A stretch of 64,000 nt of DNA from an uncultured Latescibacterota bacterium (GTDB lineage Bacteria > Latescibacterota > UBA2968 > UBA8231). The notes beneath the pieces were generated by a model. That model searched no databases and was not told the origin of the DNA. It worked only from the letters and a program-made list of their open reading frames with translations. Each line of letters begins with the position of its first letter. Within the stretch, counting starts at the first letter, position 1. The position numbers and the translations under genes were made by a program. This document shows, one piece after another, positions 61,066-64,000 of this stretch. The stretch lies in assembly GCA_958295495.1 (NCBI GenBank), contig OY282352.1:2418001-2482000 (forward strand), written 5' to 3'.

Positions 61066-62439
61066 ATGAGCGCGACCCTGATTAACTTCGCCTACTTGGT
61101 CGCCTCGGTGCTCTTCATTCTCGGCCTCAAGGGACTGACGCATCCGCGCACGGCCGTCCGCGGCAACTTGCTGGGGGCCTTGGGGATGTTGTTGGCCGTC
61201 GTCACCACCCTGTTGGACCAGCGGGTTCTCTCCGGCGAATACATTTTGCTCGGCGTAGTAGTAGGCGCGCTGGTTGGCATGGTCCTCGCGGTAAAAATCC
61301 CCCTAACCTCCATGCCCGAGTTGGTGGCGGTTTTTAACGGCTTGGGCGGCGGTGCCTCCGCGCTGGTGGCTGGCGCGGCCCTGATTGAAGCGCAGGCTCC
61401 TTCCTACCAATTCACGGCTGCGACGGCCGCCTCTGGGCTCATCGGCGCGGTGACCTTCTGGGGTAGTATCGTGGCCTTCCTCAAGCTAATGGAGGTGCTC
61501 AAGGGCTTAATCCGGTTTCCCGGCCAGCAGTTTTGCAACGGGGTGCTGGCCCTCGGCAGTGCCGGCTTGGGTGCTTGGCTGGTGCTGGGCGAGCCGGACG
61601 CCTTCTGGGCCATGGTCTGCGTGGCCTCGCTGTTGGGCGTGTTGCTCGTGGTGCCCATCGGCGGAGCCGATATGCCGGTGGTGATTGCCTTGCTCAATTC
61701 GTGCTCGGGCTTGGCCGCGGCCGCTACCGGCTTTGTGCTCGACAACAACGTGCTGATTATCGCGGGATCGCTGGTGGGGGCCTCGGGGCTGATTTTGACG
61801 CAAATCATGTGCCGGGCCATGAACCGCTCGCTGGGCAATGTGTTCTTAGGCGGCGTCGGTGCCGAGGTCGCCAGCGGCACCAGCGACGACGAGGTCTATG
61901 CCGGCAAGATCAAGTCAACCTCGGCCGAGGAAGTCGCGTTGCTGTTTGACACGGCCCGGCGCGTGGTGGTGGTCCCCGGCTACGGCATGGCCGTCGGCCA
62001 GGCGCAACACGCCGTGCGGGACTTGGCCAATTTGCTCGAAGCGCGCGGCGTCGAGGTCGAGTACGCGATTCATCCGGTGGCGGGTCGGATGCCGGGCCAC
62101 ATGAACGTGCTCTTGGCCGAGGCCGAAGTGCCCTACGATAAGCTGGTGGAGATGGACCGCATCAACCCGACCTTCCAGCAGACCGATGTGGCGCTGATCA
62201 TCGGCGCCAACGATGTGGTCAACCCCCTCGCCCGCGACGCGGATTCCGGGCCGATTGCCGGGATGCCCATCCTCGACGTGGATAATGCGCGCACGGTGGT
62301 GGTGATTAAGCGGAGCTTGAGCCCGGGGTTTGCCGGGCTGCCCAACCCGCTTTTTGCCGCGGAAAATGCGCTGATGTTTTTCGGCAATGCCCGGGAGGCC
62401 GTGTTGGATTTGGTGGCCGCGGTAAAGGAGAGCGGATAG
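61066..62439 (+). CDS. pntB: NAD(P) transhydrogenase subunit beta
   Basis: 457 aa. The first ~270 residues hold about eight to nine membrane segments with 'MPELVAVFNGLGGGASALV'. The soluble NADP(H) domain III begins at 'EEVALLFDTARRVVVVPGYGMAVGQAQHAVRDL' and ends 'GANDVVNPLARDADSGPIAGMPILDVDNARTVVVIKRSL...GLPNPLF'. It completes the pntAA-pntAB-pntB operon, which supplies NADPH from proton motive force; stop-to-start spacing is 3 bases. Confidence 0.96.
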   Translation: MSATLINFAYLVASVLFILGLKGLTHPRTAVRGNLLGALGMLLAVVTTLLDQRVLSGEYILLGVVVGALVGMVLAVKIPLTSMPELVAVFNGLGGGASALVAGAALIEAQAPSYQFTAATAASGLIGAVTFWGSIVAFLKLMEVLKGLIRFPGQQFCNGVLALGSAGLGAWLVLGEPDAFWAMVCVASLLGVLLVVPIGGADMPVVIALLNSCSGLAAAATGFVLDNNVLIIAGSLVGASGLILTQIMCRAMNRSLGNVFLGGVGAEVASGTSDDEVYAGKIKSTSAEEVALLFDTARRVVVVPGYGMAVGQAQHAVRDLANLLEARGVEVEYAIHPVAGRMPGHMNVLLAEAEVPYDKLVEMDRINPTFQQTDVALIIGANDVVNPLARDADSGPIAGMPILDVDNARTVVVIKRSLSPGFAGLPNPLFAAENALMFFGNAREAVLDLVAAVKESG

Positions 62440-62445
62440 GGGCCG

Positions 62446-63021
62446 TTACTCGACGAAAATAGCGTCGTCGGGCCAGGATTCCACTATGAAACCCGCCTGC
62501 GTATTTACCATGGGCAAATAGTTGTGCAGCCGCCTGATGGGGTCCAACAGGCGGATGGTTTGCATCTCTTGGATAGAGTCCTCGCCGTGATTTTTTTGCA
62601 GCGAGGGGATGATCTTGCCTTGGACACTCTCGGCCACATCGCTGTCGGACTCGCCTTCGACGACCATTACCAACGCGATGTGGCCATCTACTTCGGCAAT
62701 ATAGCTGTCGCGGATTAGCTCGCTAAAGACGTTGGCGACATTGGGCTCGGAGCGGATTTCCTGCACGATCTGGCTGCGGGTAATCCCCAATTTGAACTTG
62801 ATGGTGAGCATGTGTTGGGTCGAGAAGCGGCCCGTGCCCTCGGCCTGCATATCGACCGCCGCGCAGTAGAAGAGGATGTCCTCCTGTTCGAGGCGTGCGC
62901 GCTTGCGGCTGACGGTGCGCACAGGTACGCCGGTCAGGGTGCTGATGCGATTGTCCGAGCAGCGGGGGTTGCGGATGAGGGTGCGGATGATCTGTCGCTC
63001 TTGTTCGTCAAAACGTCTCAT
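62446..63021 (-). CDS. Lrp/AsnC-like winged-helix transcriptional regulator
   Basis: 191 aa. 'RRFDEQERQIIRTLIRNPRCSDNRISTLTGVPVRTVSRKRARLEQEDIL' is an AsnC-type HTH. The remainder has a ligand-domain-like 'SYIAEVDGHIALVMVVEG' stretch, though it lacks the usual full RAM pattern. It is transcribed divergently from gltB, so control of glutamate synthase or the pnt operon is plausible by position only. Confidence 0.75.
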   Translation of the reverse strand: MRRFDEQERQIIRTLIRNPRCSDNRISTLTGVPVRTVSRKRARLEQEDILFYCAAVDMQAEGTGRFSTQHMLTIKFKLGITRSQIVQEIRSEPNVANVFSELIRDSYIAEVDGHIALVMVVEGESDSDVAESVQGKIIPSLQKNHGEDSIQEMQTIRLLDPIRRLHNYLPMVNTQAGFIVESWPDDAIFVE

Positions 63022-63128
63022 GGCCTGAATTGTCCGTTTTCAGGTGAAAGTTAGCGCAATTTAGGCCACATAAGGTAGTGCTGTCAAGGGATGTTTCAAG
63101 AAAGTTGTGGAAACTGGCGCAAGGGTGT

Positions 63129-63156
63129 TTGACAATGTAGTAGTAATTCATATATT
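63129..63156 (+). promoter_or_regulatory. Sigma70-like promoter upstream of gltB
   Basis: TTGACA (63129-63134) and TATATT (63151-63156) with a 16-base spacer give a near-consensus promoter about 219 bases before the gltB start. The 353-base gap 63022-63374 otherwise holds a long leader with no ORF or riboswitch that I can identify. Confidence 0.5.
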
Positions 63157-63374
63157 AAGCCCTCTTACACAATTTGGAATAACAGACCGAGACGGCGGTC
63201 CTGTCCATTAGCTTGTGCGCGCATTTTCTACTACCGGCGCGTGCGGCGTTTCTTCAGTAAACGATGGCAACTTCCGAGCGCGAGCACGGGGTCGTCCCTT
63301 TGGTCGGTGCGACCTAGGTGTCTTTTATGCTCCGCTGTTACCTCGACAGGACTTTCGAGCAAGGAAAAATTAAA

Positions 63375-64000
63375 ATGACCCGTATTCCCGGATACCCGCA
63401 CAAGCAGGGTCTTTACGACCCAGCCCGCGAAAGCGACGCCTGCGGAATCGGCTTTGTCGTCAACATCAAGGGCCACAAATCGCACAAATTGGTGCGCCAA
63501 TCCTTGGAGGTCTTGGAGCATCTCAAGCACCGAGGTGCCTGCGGTTGCGAAGCCAACACGGGCGACGGTGCCGGCATGTTGGTGCAGTTGCCCCACAAGT
63601 TTTTTAGCTCCATCTGCGACTTTGCGTTGCCCTCATTAGGCGAGTACGGAGTGGGCATGTTGTTTTTGCCGCCCAATCCCGTCCAGCGCCAAGTCTGCGA
63701 GGAACGCTTCGCCCGCATCGTCGAGGAAGAAGGCCAGCACATCCTCGGCTGGCGGGACGTGCCCATCCACAACGCGGCCTTGGGCCACACCGCTAGGCTG
63801 CGCGAGCCGTTTCAGCGCCAGGTCTTTATCGGCCGCGGCGAAGTGCAGGGCGACGACGCGCTGGCCTTTGAGCGCAAACTCTACGTCATCCGCAAGCGCG
63901 CCGAAAACGCGATCCGCTACAGCGGCGAGGTTGCCGATGGCGACTTTTTCTATCCGGCCAGCCTCTCTTCCCACACCATCGTCTATAAGGGCATGCTGAT
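63375..64000 (+). CDS. gltB: Glutamate synthase large subunit, N-terminal part (runs off window)
   Basis: 208 codons are visible from the ATG at 63375 (AAGGA upstream). 'GYPHKQGLYDPARESDACGIGFVVNIKGHKSH' contains the N-terminal nucleophile Cys of the glutaminase (Ntn) domain after a ~22-residue propeptide. 'LEHLKHRGACGCEANTGDGAGMLVQLPH' is the glutamine-binding stretch, and 'VIRKRAENAI' and 'FYPASLSSHTIVYKGML' follow as expected. It converts 2-oxoglutarate and glutamine to glutamate. The rest lies beyond the window. Confidence 0.95.
   Translation, partial: MTRIPGYPHKQGLYDPARESDACGIGFVVNIKGHKSHKLVRQSLEVLEHLKHRGACGCEANTGDGAGMLVQLPHKFFSSICDFALPSLGEYGVGMLFLPPNPVQRQVCEERFARIVEEEGQHILGWRDVPIHNAALGHTARLREPFQRQVFIGRGEVQGDDALAFERKLYVIRKRAENAIRYSGEVADGDFFYPASLSSHTIVYKGML

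Overview
The window is GC-rich bacterial chromosome, densely coded on both strands. No 16S or other marker settles the taxonomy. The gene content points to a heterotrophic member of the Latescibacterota/Poribacteria/FCB-like lineages: secreted proteins ending in FlgD-like or 'SPNGDGxND / NxPNPFNP' sorting domains, plus many sulfatase, phytanoyl-CoA dioxygenase, enolase-superfamily, SMP-30, aldo/keto reductase, DUF4038-type glycosidase and heparinase-like genes. This assignment is inference from gene content only.

Layout. 0-4.2 kb: two related secreted proteins with C-terminal FlgD-like domains. 4.3-15.2 kb: sugar and organic-acid catabolism (enolase superfamily, aldo/keto reductases, TIM-barrel isomerase, amidohydrolase, glycosidases), with a decayed DUF5131 gene and two families of small inverted-repeat elements. 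15.3-20.7 kb: two ATPase genes (DUF4143 type and AAA/PD-(D/E)XK type) surrounded by gene stumps (two enolase-like N-termini, a YoeB-like toxin tail, a 39-codon ORF). 20.7-33.4 kb: mostly ordinary metabolism (pyrD, two MDR dehydrogenases, a large membrane protein, sulfatase, hemB, SDR), one PIN toxin-antitoxin pair with a palindromic operator, and a secreted metalloprotease.

33.4-46.4 kb is an accessory island, partly lower in GC. It contains three more copies of the AAA/PD-(D/E)XK gene, two of them inside an imperfect 2,357-bp tandem duplication. It also holds UPF0175/PIN and BrnT/BrnA toxin-antitoxin genes (some broken), a duplicated fragment of a MetE-like gene, and a 98-bp MITE related to an IS4-type element. 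That IS4-type element has cleanly split a leucine-rich-repeat metalloprotease lipoprotein gene: a 9-bp target duplication is visible and the frame is restored on paper by removing the IS. A two-domain HpaA-like protein closes the island.

46.4-64 kb returns to core genome: nucleotidyltransferase, uvrA, moaB, glutaminyl cyclase, a heparinase-like lyase, citrate synthase, hibernation factor, the pntAA-pntAB-pntB transhydrogenase operon, an Lrp-like regulator, and the 5' part of gltB running off the window.

The most unusual theme is the repeated AAA-ATPase/PD-(D/E)XK gene. All four copies lie next to toxin-antitoxin genes or toxin remnants, and they sit at duplication breakpoints or among truncated genes.
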